Below, one piece after another: positions 14,433 through 22,279 of a DNA stretch of 33,957 nt. This stretch comes from an uncultured Tessaracoccus sp. (lineage in GTDB: Bacteria; Actinomycetota; Actinomycetes; Propionibacteriales; Propionibacteriaceae): positions 1 through 33,957 of the forward strand of contig NZ_CAMYFI010000025.1 in the NCBI RefSeq assembly GCF_947255005.1. The letters are read 5' to 3'. The notes below the pieces were generated by a model, which was not told the origin of the DNA, did not search any database, and worked only from the letters and a program-made list of their open reading frames with translations. Position 1 is the first letter of the stretch; each line of letters opens with the position of its first letter. The position numbers were made by a program, and so were the translations under genes.

Positions 14433-15410
14433 CTACTGAAGCTGCCGGGCGAGCGCCCGCGCGGTGTGGTCGTCAATGACGAGATTCGTCACCACGCCTG
14501 CACGCAGCGCGGCCAACAGGGCGACGGTGCGGCTCGGGTCGCCCACAACGCACACCCGGTGCTTGATGGAGCGCAGCGTGCTTGGGCTCGGGCCCGTGGC
14601 CCGCGCGTTGAGATGAATGCCCTCGTGTGAGCCGTCGGCGCGCAGCAGCACAGTGCATACGTCGCCAACAGCCCCCTGGTCGATGGCCGCGGCAAGATCA
14701 GCGGGTTCAACGTGCCCCGCGGCATACACGTGCGAGGGAATGCGCGCGTGCGGGTACCCGATGCCGAACAGCGCGACGTCCAGCGACGCGATGGACGCGA
14801 GCACGTTGCGGATCGAGCGCTCGCGCCACATCGCCTTGCGTGTTTCAGGATGATCGAAGAACGTCGGGACGGGGAACGGAACGACGTGCGCGTTGCCATA
14901 ATTCGTGGCGAAGGCCTGCAGCAGAGAACCGATGTACGGGGTGCTGGAATCGCGCGCGTGTGTGGCGCCATTCATCTGCACCACCTCGACCCCTGAGACC
15001 GCTTGGGGCTTCAACTCGCGAGCCACGTGCGCCGACGTGACCCCCCACGCGACGCCGAGCGAAGTGCCGTCGGTGACGAGTGCGTCGAGGAGTGCCGCGG
15101 CCTCGGCAGCGACGGCTCGGAGACGGTCGCTTGCTGTGGCATGATCCGGCACATTCACGATGTGCACGCTGACGTCGAAGGTATCGCCGATGAGACGTGC
15201 GGTGGGGGAGTCCGTGCCGGGCGGCTCGGCCAGACTGATGCGCACGACGCCGGTGTCACGAGCGCGTTGGAGCAGCCGCGACACCTTGGGGCGCGAGACG
15301 TTCAGCTCGCGCGCGATCGCTTCCATGGTTTCACCGTCGATGTAATGCCTGCGTGCGGCGATATACACCTGCTGGTCACGCGACTCCTGCATACGCTTGC
15401 TCGATGCCAC
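14433..15410 (-). CDS. SorC/DeoR-type sugar-binding transcriptional regulator, probable glycerol regulator
   Basis: The protein is about 325 residues, normal for the SorC family. An N-terminal helix-turn-helix at about residues 20-60 reads IDGETMEAIARELNVSRPKVSRLL. The C-terminal sugar-phosphate-binding domain carries typical texts: GTSLGVAWGVTSAHVARELK, VVQMNGATHARDSSTPYIGS, ALFGIGYPHA, GAVGDVC. The ligand is unproved; glycerol 3-phosphate or a related triose phosphate is a reasonable inference from its place directly upstream of glpABC. I chose the GTG at 15410 because GAGAGGAAG precedes it; an ATG at 15392 is an alternative. A TAGGCT hexamer at 15465-15460 gives a leader of about 43 bases. 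It is divergent from ftsY. Confidence 0.88.
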   Translation of the reverse strand: MASSKRMQESRDQQVYIAARRHYIDGETMEAIARELNVSRPKVSRLLQRARDTGVVRISLAEPPGTDSPTARLIGDTFDVSVHIVNVPDHATASDRLRAVAAEAAALLDALVTDGTSLGVAWGVTSAHVARELKPQAVSGVEVVQMNGATHARDSSTPYIGSLLQAFATNYGNAHVVPFPVPTFFDHPETRKAMWRERSIRNVLASIASLDVALFGIGYPHARIPSHVYAAGHVEPADLAAAIDQGAVGDVCTVLLRADGSHEGIHLNARATGPSPSTLRSIKHRVCVVGDPSRTVALLAALRAGVVTNLVIDDHTARALARQLQ

Positions 15411-15459
15411 TGACTTCCTCTCGGGCGGCCACGGGGAGACACGCCTGCAATACAACACG

Positions 15460-15465
15460 AGCCTA
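15460..15465 (-). promoter_or_regulatory. -10 element of the SorC-type regulator gene
   Basis: TAGGCT on the minus strand lies about 50 bases before the GTG at 15410. It leaves room for a short leader with the GAGAGGAAG ribosome binding site. The in-frame GTG directly behind the hexamer would not be in the transcript. Confidence 0.4.
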
Positions 15466-15497
15466 CCGCGCGAACTAGGAACGCTGATGACGCCAGG

Positions 15498-15503
15498 TAG
15501 GAT
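15498..15503 (+). promoter_or_regulatory. -10 element of ftsY (leaderless)
   Basis: TAGGAT is followed by seven bases and the GTG at 15511. No well-spaced Shine-Dalgarno sequence is present. Confidence 0.5.
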
Positions 15504-15510
15504 CAGCAGC

Positions 15511-16782
15511 GTGATTCTTCTCACTATTGATCAGATCATCTTCTGGACAGTCATCGGCCTCGTCGGCTTGGCCGTCGTTATCGGCGGCGTTGTGGTATTC
15601 CGCGACAACAAGCGCGCGCAATTGGAAGGCCGCGACAAGCCCGAGCTCGAATCCCGCGACGATGAACCCTCACCCACCGATGTCGAGGCCCCGCCTACGG
15701 TGGAGAGCCCCGTCGGCGATGTGGCTGGAGACGAGCCGCCGGTGGTCGATGCCTCGGGAACGATCGTGCCCGAGGCCGAGCATCCCGTCCCGGAGACGCC
15801 CATCGAGGCAGCACCTTCCGACGAGGACGCCGCCTTGCAGGCGCCGCTTGACCAGCCGGAGGCGCCGAAGTCGAGGCTCGCCAGGCTGCGTCGCAGGCTC
15901 GCCGGTTCCAACAACGCGCTGGCGCGTGCGCTGGCTGATCTGTTGTCGTCGAACAAGATCGACGACGAAACCTGGGACGACTTCGAGATGACGCTCATCA
16001 GCTCCGACCTGGGCGTGGGCCCGACGACGGAGCTCACCGAGGCGCTGCGCAAGGAGCTCGCCGTCGACGGTGTGTCTGATCCGGAGCAAGCAAAGCGCGT
16101 GTTGCGCTCCGAGCTAGTGAAACTCGTCGACCCGACGCTGGATCGCACCCTCAACCTCGACAAAGACGGCGACAACCCTGCGGTGGTGCTCGTCGTCGGT
16201 GTGAACGGCACGGGGAAAACCACGACGGTGGGCAAGCTCGCCCGCGTGCTCGTCGCGGAGGGGAAGTCGGTGCTGCTGGGTGCGGCAGATACGTTCCGCG
16301 CCGCCGCCGCAGAACAGCTTGCGACGTGGGGTGAGCGCGTCGGAGTCGACACGGTGCGCAGCAACGAGGGTGCCGATCCCGCGTCGGTCGCCTTCGACGC
16401 GGTCGCGAAGGGTGTGGAGCAGGGTGTCGACGTGGTCATCGTCGATACCGCTGGTCGCCTGCACACCAAGTCAGGCCTCATGGATGAGCTCGGCAAGGTG
16501 AAGCGCGTTATCGAAAAGAAGACGAGGGTCTCCGAGGTGCTCCTCGTGCTCGACGCCACCACCGGCCAAAACGGCCTCGCGCAGGCGCGTATCTTCCGCG
16601 AAGTGGTGGACGTCACCGGTGTGGTGCTCACCAAACTCGACGGTTCCGCAAAGGGAGGCATCGTCGTGCAGGTGCAGCGCGAACTCGGCGTGCCGGTGAA
16701 GCTCATCGGCTTGGGCGAGGGCGTCGACGACCTCGCGCCGTTCGACACCGACGGGTTCGTGGCCGGCATCCTGGGGGAGTGA
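15511..16782 (+). CDS. ftsY: Signal recognition particle receptor FtsY
   Basis: FtsY docks ribosome-nascent-chain-SRP complexes at the membrane and pairs with Ffh in a GTPase heterodimer. The 423-residue product has an N-terminal membrane helix (IIFWTVIGLVGLAVVIGG), an acidic Pro/Glu-rich linker of about 90 residues, then the N and G domains: P-loop GVNGTGKTTTVGKLA, ADTFRAAAAEQL, DTAGRLHTK, and TKLDGSAKGG. The GTG at 15511 is chosen because it lies seven bases behind a TAGGAT hexamer and starts just before the membrane helix; an ATG at 15487 is the alternative. A strong terminator follows and separates it from ffh. Confidence 0.96.
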   Translation: MILLTIDQIIFWTVIGLVGLAVVIGGVVVFRDNKRAQLEGRDKPELESRDDEPSPTDVEAPPTVESPVGDVAGDEPPVVDASGTIVPEAEHPVPETPIEAAPSDEDAALQAPLDQPEAPKSRLARLRRRLAGSNNALARALADLLSSNKIDDETWDDFEMTLISSDLGVGPTTELTEALRKELAVDGVSDPEQAKRVLRSELVKLVDPTLDRTLNLDKDGDNPAVVLVVGVNGTGKTTTVGKLARVLVAEGKSVLLGAADTFRAAAAEQLATWGERVGVDTVRSNEGADPASVAFDAVAKGVEQGVDVVIVDTAGRLHTKSGLMDELGKVKRVIEKKTRVSEVLLVLDATTGQNGLAQARIFREVVDVTGVVLTKLDGSAKGGIVVQVQRELGVPVKLIGLGEGVDDLAPFDTDGFVAGILGE

Positions 16783-16809
16783 CGAGCTCCGTCGCCGCAT
16801 CTCACGAAC

Positions 16810-16855
16810 AAGGAGTGAGGGATTCCACCGAAATAGGTGGAGTCCCTCATTCCTT
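16810..16855 (+). terminator. Strong terminator after ftsY
   Basis: Arms of 20 bases (16810-16829 and 16836-16855) pair at 18 positions, with the two mismatches able to form G-U pairs, around a GAAATA loop. A T/C-rich run follows. It lies 28 bases after the ftsY stop. Confidence 0.85.
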
Positions 16856-16912
16856 ATCTCCTTATCTCCCATGTCTCCCGTCCGCGGCGAGGTATCGACG
16901 ACCGGCTCGGGC

Positions 16913-16918
16913 TATCCT
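16913..16918 (+). promoter_or_regulatory. Candidate -10 element of ffh
   Basis: TATCCT lies 34 bases before the TTG start of ffh, after the ftsY terminator. The resulting short leader contains the AAGGA ribosome binding site. No good -35 is visible. Confidence 0.4.
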
Positions 16919-16952
16919 TAGGCGGGTACCCGAATTCGAGAAGGATCCTCCG

Positions 16953-18536
16953 TTGTTTGACACGCTGCAAGACCGCCTCTCCTCCGTGTTCAAGGGGCTG
17001 CGCGCCAAGGGCCGGCTCACGGAAGACGACGTGAACTCGACGCTGCGCGAGATTCGCATCGCCCTGCTCGAAGCAGACGTCAACCTGGGCGTGGTCAAAG
17101 AGTTCGTCGCCGCCATCAAGGAGCGCCTCGTCGGGCTGGAAATTTCGAAGGCGCTCAACCCGACGCAGCAAATCGTGAAGGCCGTCAACGAAGAGCTCAT
17201 CAATATCCTCGGTGGTGAAGCGCGAACCATCAGGTTCTCGAAGAACCCTCCGACGGTCATCATGCTCGCCGGTCTGCAGGGTGCGGGTAAAACTACGTTG
17301 GCAGGCAAGCTCGCCCAGTACCTCAAGAACGATCACCACTCGCCGCTGCTCGTGGCCGCCGACCTGCAGCGCCCCAACGCCGTGAATCAGCTCCAGATCG
17401 TGGGTGAGCGCGCCGGCGTGCACGTCTTCGCGCCCGAGCCCGGCAACGGGGTTGGCGACCCGGTTCAGGTAGCCCGCGACGCCATCTCGCACGCGAAGCA
17501 GCGGCTCTTCGACGTGGTTATCGTCGACACCGCCGGGCGCCTCGGCGTTGATCAGGAGCTGATGCAGCAGGCATCGGATATCAAGGCTGCCGTGCGCCCC
17601 GACGAGACACTGTTCGTCGTCGACGCGATGATCGGCCAAGACGCGGTCAACACGGCCAAAGCCTTCGACGAAGGGGTTGGCGTCGACGGGGTCGTCCTCA
17701 CCAAACTCGACGGTGACGCGCGCGGCGGTGCAGCGCTGTCAATCGCGCGGGTGCTGGGCAAACCCATCATGTTCGCGTCGAATGGCGAGAAGCTGCAAGA
17801 CTTCGACCTCTTCCACCCCGACCGTATGGCAAGCCGCATTCTCGGGATGGGTGACATGCTCACCCTCATCGAGCAGGCGGAGAAGACCTTCGACGCGGAA
17901 CAGTCGCGCGAAGCCGCCGAGAAACTCATGGGCGGCAAATCCAAGTTCGGGCTGAACGACTTCCTGAGCCAGATGCGCCAGCTGCGCAAGATGGGGCCGC
18001 TGTCGAAGATACTCGGCATGTTGCCTGGCGCGGGGCAGTTTAAGGACGCGATCAACGACATTGACGAGCGCGAGATTGACCGCATCGAGGCCATCATTTG
18101 CTCGATGACGCCCAAGGAACGCGACGACGTGTCCATCCTCAACGGGTCGCGTCGCGCGCGCATCGCGAAGGGCGCGGGCGTCGAGGTGTCCGACGTGAAC
18201 AACCTGGTGAACCGCTTCGTCGACGCGCGTAAGATGATGGAGCAGCTCGCCGGGGGAGGATTCCCCGGCATGCCTGGGATGCCGGGAATGGGTGGAATGC
18301 GCGGCATGGGCGGTGGCCGCCGCCAGCAGGCAAGGGCAGCGAAGAAGAAAGGCAAGCAACGCGGCAAGGGAATCTCGGGCAACCCGGCCAAGCGAGCGCA
18401 GCAGGAGAAACAAAAGGCACTCGGCAGGCAGGCACCGTCGGACATGGGCGGGATGCCGCCGATGCCACAAAGCATGGACGACTTCGAGCTTCCTCCTCAG
18501 CTGCAGAAGATGTTCAAAGACCAAGGCGGTCTGTGA
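16953..18536 (+). CDS. ffh: Signal recognition particle protein Ffh (SRP54)
   Basis: Ffh binds 4.5S RNA and hydrophobic signal sequences and targets them to FtsY. The 527-residue protein has the N domain (starting FDTLQDRLSSVFKGLRAKGR), the G domain with P-loop GLQGAGKTTLAGKLA, DTAGRLGVDQELM and TKLDGDARGGAALS, and a methionine-rich M domain with RNA-binding text SRRARIAKGAGVEV. It ends in a Gly/Met-rich tail (FPGMPGMPGMGGMRGMGGG). The start is a rare TTG at 16953, set by AAGGA upstream and by the conserved FDTLQDRL beginning; no ATG or GTG fits. No 4.5S RNA gene was recognised in this window. Confidence 0.97.
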   Translation: MFDTLQDRLSSVFKGLRAKGRLTEDDVNSTLREIRIALLEADVNLGVVKEFVAAIKERLVGLEISKALNPTQQIVKAVNEELINILGGEARTIRFSKNPPTVIMLAGLQGAGKTTLAGKLAQYLKNDHHSPLLVAADLQRPNAVNQLQIVGERAGVHVFAPEPGNGVGDPVQVARDAISHAKQRLFDVVIVDTAGRLGVDQELMQQASDIKAAVRPDETLFVVDAMIGQDAVNTAKAFDEGVGVDGVVLTKLDGDARGGAALSIARVLGKPIMFASNGEKLQDFDLFHPDRMASRILGMGDMLTLIEQAEKTFDAEQSREAAEKLMGGKSKFGLNDFLSQMRQLRKMGPLSKILGMLPGAGQFKDAINDIDEREIDRIEAIICSMTPKERDDVSILNGSRRARIAKGAGVEVSDVNNLVNRFVDARKMMEQLAGGGFPGMPGMPGMGGMRGMGGGRRQQARAAKKKGKQRGKGISGNPAKRAQQEKQKALGRQAPSDMGGMPPMPQSMDDFELPPQLQKMFKDQGGL

Positions 18537-18577
18537 CCAGGCTTCCACAGCGACGCCGAACTGCCCACGTCGGCAGG

Positions 18578-18583
18578 TAGGCT
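18578..18583 (+). promoter_or_regulatory. -10 element of the amidohydrolase gene (leaderless)
   Basis: TAGGCT is followed by six bases and the ATG at 18590. No ribosome binding site is visible. Confidence 0.5.
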
Positions 18584-18589
18584 CTCCCC

Positions 18590-19672
18590 ATGGACCAAGC
18601 GCTGCATATCAACGCCACCGTGCTCCCCGGGGACGAGCCCGTCGACTTCTGGGTTGTCGATGGACGGATCACCTTCGAGCCAGTCAAGCAAGCGACGACG
18701 CTAGCCTCCGGCGCGTTCGTGCTTCCAGGGCTCGTTGACGCGCACTGCCACATCGGCCTCGGCGTCGAGGGTGCTGTCGACGATGCCACGGCGCGCGCCC
18801 AGGCCGAGGCCGATCTTGCCGTGGGAGTGATGCTCATTCGTGACGCGGGCTCACCGAAGGACACCCGCCCAATACAACAAGACCCGACGCTGCCCCGCAT
18901 CATTCGCTCCGGGCGCCACGTCGCCCGCTCCCGTCGATACATCCGCAACCTTGCGGAGGAAGTCGAGCCGGAGCAATTCGTCGAACAGATTCGCCACGAG
19001 GCGCGCAGCGGCGACGGCTGGGTGAAATTCGTGGGCGACTGGATTGACCGCTCCGTGGGCGACCTCGCGCCCAGTTTCCCCGCCGACGTGGTGCGCGAGG
19101 CCATCGCCGCCGCCCATGAAGAGGGCGCGAAGGTGACGTCGCACTGTTTTGCGGAACAATCCGTCGCGGAGATCATCGACGCCGGTGCTGACTGCATCGA
19201 GCACGGCACGGGGCTCGACGACGACCACATCACCCTGATGGCGGAGCGCGGCGTCGCGTTGGTGCCGACGATGATCAACCTCGCGCGCTTCACCGACTAT
19301 GCGGCGCAGGGTGAAGCCAAGTTCCCCACCTACAGCGCACACATGCGCGACCTGCACGCCAGGCGCTACGACACCATCGGGAAAGCCTACGATGCGGGCG
19401 TGCCCATCTACACCGGCACCGACGCGGGCACCGTGATCAAGCATGGCCGTGTCATCGACGAGATCGAGGAGCTCGCCCAGGTGGGCGGCACCGAGTTTGC
19501 GCTCGGCGCTGCGAGCTGGCGGGCACGGGAATGGCTGGGCGTCGATGCTCTCGTCGAGGGGGCCAGCGCTGATTTTGTGGTCTACAGTGAGAATCCGCGT
19601 CGAGCGCTGCAAACGCTGCGTTCCCCGCTTCATCGTGTGCTCCGAGGAAAGGTACTCGCCAACCATGTCTGA
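18590..19672 (+). CDS. Imidazolonepropionase-like metal-dependent amidohydrolase
   Basis: The 360-residue protein has all hallmarks of the amidohydrolase superfamily. The metal-binding HxH motif is at about residues 47-49 (LVDAHCHIGL), a lysine lies in GWVKFVGDW (a candidate carboxylated metal bridge), histidines lie in TSHCFAE and IEHGTGL, and the catalytic Asp is in YTGTDAGT. A small beta-sandwich domain is formed by both termini (GAFVLPG; GASADFVVYSENP). The substrate is not predictable; relatives hydrolyse cyclic amides, dipeptides or similar compounds. The start is fixed by the TAGGCT -10 six bases upstream. It overlaps the SppA-type gene by eight bases, so they form an operon. Confidence 0.9.
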   Translation: MDQALHINATVLPGDEPVDFWVVDGRITFEPVKQATTLASGAFVLPGLVDAHCHIGLGVEGAVDDATARAQAEADLAVGVMLIRDAGSPKDTRPIQQDPTLPRIIRSGRHVARSRRYIRNLAEEVEPEQFVEQIRHEARSGDGWVKFVGDWIDRSVGDLAPSFPADVVREAIAAAHEEGAKVTSHCFAEQSVAEIIDAGADCIEHGTGLDDDHITLMAERGVALVPTMINLARFTDYAAQGEAKFPTYSAHMRDLHARRYDTIGKAYDAGVPIYTGTDAGTVIKHGRVIDEIEELAQVGGTEFALGAASWRAREWLGVDALVEGASADFVVYSENPRRALQTLRSPLHRVLRGKVLANHV

Positions 19673-20924
19673 TCTTCCCCCTCCTCATCAAGATCCGAAG
19701 AACCAACCGGGCCCTGGTCCGTCCGCCCAGGGCCCGCAGTCTGCACCCAGTGCCAACCACCAACCAGGCACCTGGCAAGCCAGCGCGATTCCCGCGTCGC
19801 AGCCTCGCCCCGGGTATGCCCCGAAGCCTCAGAAGCAGCCTGGCGGGTTCAGCCGGGGCTTCGGATCCGGCATGGGCTTCGCGCTCGGGCTGGGTGTGGT
19901 GATCACCGTGAGCTCGATTCTGTCGGGCCTATTGTTCCTCGGCATGCTCGCGATGTCGTTGAAAGACATTGAGGGAGACTCTGCCACCACCCTGAAGACG
20001 GTGTGGGGCGACAGCGAGGCTGAAGGGCGTCTGCGCGCCATCTCGATCTCCGGCCCCATCCTGGCCGATGCCAGCGACGGTTCGGTGCTCAGCGCCGGCA
20101 CCTACGGCTACGAGGTTGCCGACATGATTCGTTCCATCGATGAGGACGATGCGTCCGGCCTGATCCTGCTCATGAACACCCCGGGCGGATCCATTCCAGG
20201 TTCCGCAGCGATTGCCGACGCTGTGAGCGACTACCAGGAGCGCACCGGCAAGAAGGTCATGGCGCACGTCTCCAGCATCTCGGCCTCTGGTGGTGTCTAC
20301 TCGTCGTCGTCCGCCGACGAAATCTGGGCCGACGAGGGCTCACTGGTGGGTTCGATCGGTGTGATTTCTGGGCCGTTCCAGCGCTACACCAACGTCACCG
20401 CACTGGGCAGCACCCTATTCGAAGCGGGCGTGACAGCTGAAAAGATCGAACAGGAGTACTTGAGCGCCGGTAAGGGCAAGGCCTTTGGTGACCCGTTTAC
20501 GGGCATGAACGACGAAGAGAAAGCCAAGTGGATGGCCGGGATCAACGCCTCCTATGACAAGTTCGTGCAGCGCATGGTCGAGGGCCGCGGCATGGATGAG
20601 AAGGTGATCCGCGACGAGATGGGCGCCGGCTTGTTTAGCGGCGATCAGGCCATCAAGTACAAGCTCATCAACGGCGTGAAGGGCCGCGACGAGTTCTTCC
20701 GCTATGCCGCCGAGCAGGCCGGGCTCGACCCGACGAAGACGAAGGTTGAGATGGTTGCAGAAGATATCGGATTCCTGCAGGGCTTCCTCGGCGTGAAACG
20801 CGCCTACGGGCAGGCTCTCGCGGTGGAACAAGGGTCGGGCGTCGTGCCGCAGCTGAGCCAAGCCATCTGCAGCCGCCACGCCATCCTGGCCTACCACGGG
20901 GCACCTACTGCCGCGTGCGGCTAA
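19665..20924 (+). CDS. sppA: Signal peptide peptidase SppA-type serine protease
   Basis: The 419-residue membrane-anchored protease of family S49 is expected to degrade cleaved signal peptides. A Pro/Gln-rich cytoplasmic N-terminus of about 60 residues precedes one membrane helix at about residues 67-100 (including FALGLGVVITVSSILSG). The catalytic domain has LLMNTPGGSIPGS, the nucleophile-bearing SISASGGVYSSSSADEI, VGSIGVI, and the likely general-base lysine in LSAGKGKAFGDPF. The ATG at 19665 overlaps the amidohydrolase stop by eight bases and is preceded by AGGAAAGG. A hairpin follows the stop. Confidence 0.92.
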   Translation: MSDLPPPHQDPKNQPGPGPSAQGPQSAPSANHQPGTWQASAIPASQPRPGYAPKPQKQPGGFSRGFGSGMGFALGLGVVITVSSILSGLLFLGMLAMSLKDIEGDSATTLKTVWGDSEAEGRLRAISISGPILADASDGSVLSAGTYGYEVADMIRSIDEDDASGLILLMNTPGGSIPGSAAIADAVSDYQERTGKKVMAHVSSISASGGVYSSSSADEIWADEGSLVGSIGVISGPFQRYTNVTALGSTLFEAGVTAEKIEQEYLSAGKGKAFGDPFTGMNDEEKAKWMAGINASYDKFVQRMVEGRGMDEKVIRDEMGAGLFSGDQAIKYKLINGVKGRDEFFRYAAEQAGLDPTKTKVEMVAEDIGFLQGFLGVKRAYGQALAVEQGSGVVPQLSQAICSRHAILAYHGAPTAACG

Positions 20925-20934
20925 CGACGTGCGG

Positions 20935-20966
20935 AGCTTGGCTGGGGCATCATCCCCAGCCAAGCT
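20935..20966. terminator. Perfect 13-bp hairpin at convergent gene ends
   Basis: AGCTTGGCTGGGG (20935-20947) pairs exactly with 20954-20966 around CATCAT. It follows the sppA stop by 10 bases and covers the last codons and stop of the metallopeptidase gene on the other strand. It probably serves both transcripts, although no U-tract is evident. Confidence 0.7.
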
Positions 20967-21303
20967 CATGGAGGCGGTCTTCCTCGATGCCGTGATAATG
21001 GCCGAGCTCGTGCACCAGCGTGATGGCCACTTCGTCGGCAAGCTCGTCGAGGCTGCTGCACATCCTCGTCAGCGGTCCCTTGAACAGCACGATGCGGTCG
21101 GGGAGCTGCCCGAAATAGTTGGTGTCCCGCTCGGTGAGCGCATGTCCCTCGTACACGCCCAGCGTTTCGGAGCCATCCTCGGGCTCGTCTTCGACGACGA
21201 ACACGAGGTTGTCGACGTGTTCCAGCAGCGCATCTGGGATGGCGTCGAAGGCATCGTCGACGATAGCGTCGAACTCGTCGTCGGATAGGTCTAGCGGAGC
21301 CAT
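20950..21303 (-). CDS. Small zincin-like metallopeptidase (DUF1025/PF06262 type)
   Basis: The 117-residue protein carries the zinc protease motif in its C-terminal part, TLVHELGHYHGIEEDRLHELG: two zinc-binding histidines, the catalytic glutamate and a downstream acidic residue. The N-terminal half is acidic (LDLSDDEFDAIVDDAFDAIP). It belongs to the short metallopeptidase family common in actinobacteria; substrates are unknown. The ATG at 21303 is chosen over longer open sequence because a TAGGCT hexamer lies seven bases upstream and the text before it is unlike a protein. It is convergent with sppA and divergent from rpsP. Confidence 0.88.
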   Translation of the reverse strand: MAPLDLSDDEFDAIVDDAFDAIPDALLEHVDNLVFVVEDEPEDGSETLGVYEGHALTERDTNYFGQLPDRIVLFKGPLTRMCSSLDELADEVAITLVHELGHYHGIEEDRLHELGWG

Positions 21304-21310
21304 ACTGCGG

Positions 21311-21316
21311 AGCCTA
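21311..21316 (-). promoter_or_regulatory. -10 element of the metallopeptidase gene (leaderless)
   Basis: On the minus strand TAGGCT is followed by seven bases and the ATG at 21303. There is no ribosome binding site. Confidence 0.5.
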
Positions 21317-21338
21317 CAAGCGCAAGGGAAGCGCGTCA

Positions 21339-21494
21339 TTAGGCGTACGTGCGGCACTCTGGCACAATGAACGATGCACCTTTTTGTCTGGAGCCCTCTC
21401 TCTTCCAGTCGGAAGGCCCCCGGTTTGCGGGAACTCGTGCCCCACACGTGCTCTCGCCGCCCCAAACTGCACAACAATAGGAGTATCCACCAAC
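21339..21494 (+). promoter_or_regulatory. rpsP operon promoter and leader
   Basis: A possible promoter is TTAGGC (21339-21344) and CACAAT (21363-21368), 18 bases apart. It would give a leader of about 120 bases before the rpsP GTG. The leader contains GC-rich pairable segments (for example around 21411-21450) but no structure I can match to a known ribosomal leader. Confidence 0.35.
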
Positions 21495-22028
21495 GTGGCA
21501 ACCAAAATTCGTCTGAAGCGCATGGGCAAGATCCGCTCGCCCCACTACCGCATCATCGTCATTGACGAGCGCAAGAAGCGTGACGGGCAGGCTATCGAGG
21601 AAATCGGCCTGTACCACCCCAAGAACGACCCGTCTGTCATCAAGCTCGACTCGGAGCGCGCGCAGTACTGGCTTTCCGTCGGCGCACAGCCCACCGAGGC
21701 TGTTGTCGCCATCATGAAGCGCACGGGCGATTGGCAGAAGTTCACGGGCGACAAGTCGCCGTCGGGCATTGACCCGCAGCCAGAGCGTCGTGATCGCGAG
21801 GCCGAGTTCGCGAAGGCCCTCGCCGAGGATTCCGACGTCACAGCCCCTGCCATCACCAAGGCGCAGGAGAAGAAGGCTGCCGCGGAAGCTGAAAAGAAGG
21901 CTGCCGAGGAGGCTGAGCAGAAGGCCGCCGACGAAGCTACCGAGGCCGACGAAGCCGCCAAGGCAGACGAAGCTGAGGAATCTGCGGCTGAAGACTCCGC
22001 CGAAGGCGACGACAAGGCTGAGGCCTGA
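21495..22028 (+). CDS. rpsP: 30S ribosomal protein S16 with long C-terminal extension
   Basis: The first 80 or so residues are canonical S16 (ATKIRLKRMGKIRSPHYRI, IEEIGLYHPK, AQYWLSVGAQPTEAV), which binds 16S rRNA during small-subunit assembly. The 177-residue length is roughly double that of a minimal S16. The extra part from about residue 115 is almost entirely Ala, Glu, Lys and Asp and is probably helical or disordered. Actinobacterial S16 proteins often carry such tails. The start is the GTG at 21495, with TAGGAG a little far upstream. It is first in rpsP-khpA-rimM-trmD. Confidence 0.96.
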   Translation: MATKIRLKRMGKIRSPHYRIIVIDERKKRDGQAIEEIGLYHPKNDPSVIKLDSERAQYWLSVGAQPTEAVVAIMKRTGDWQKFTGDKSPSGIDPQPERRDREAEFAKALAEDSDVTAPAITKAQEKKAAAEAEKKAAEEAEQKAADEATEADEAAKADEAEESAAEDSAEGDDKAEA

Positions 22029-22030
22029 TC

Positions 22031-22279
22031 GTGCTAGCCGACGCTCTCGAGCACCTCGTCGCAGGCATCGTCGCGAATCCCGACGATGTCTCCGTGCGTG
22101 ATAAGGACCTCCGCCGTGGGCGGCTGCTTGAGGTTCGTGTCCACCCCGACGATGTGGGCAAGGTAATCGGTCGCCAGGGGCGCACTGCGCAGGCGCTGCG
22201 TACCGTGATCGGCGCATTGGCTGGACAGGAGCAGGTGCGGATCGACTTCGTCGACACCGACCGTCCCCGCCGCCACTGA
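22031..22279 (+). CDS. khpA: KH-domain RNA-binding protein KhpA
   Basis: The 82-residue protein is a single KH domain with the GxxG loop in VGKVIGRQGRTAQALRTVI. KhpA binds RNA, often as a partner of KhpB/Jag, and sits between rpsP and rimM in many Gram-positive genomes, as here. The GTG start lies two bases after the rpsP stop. Its TGA overlaps the rimM ATG by one base. Confidence 0.93.
   Translation: MLADALEHLVAGIVANPDDVSVRDKDLRRGRLLEVRVHPDDVGKVIGRQGRTAQALRTVIGALAGQEQVRIDFVDTDRPRRH

Noticed and set aside
15531..16850. 439-codon minus-strand ORF opposite ftsY
   Set aside because: It is a Ser/Thr-rich antisense frame of ftsY with no motif or ribosome binding site.
18241..18340. Met/Gly-rich repeat at the Ffh C-terminus as a novel repeat protein
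   Set aside because: Methionine- and glycine-rich tails are normal for the Ffh M domain.
21367..21480. 37-codon ORF in the rpsP leader (MNDAPFCLEPSLF...)
   Set aside because: Its ATG overlaps the possible -10 hexamer (CACAAT), so the start would lie upstream of the transcript. No coupling to rpsP is seen.
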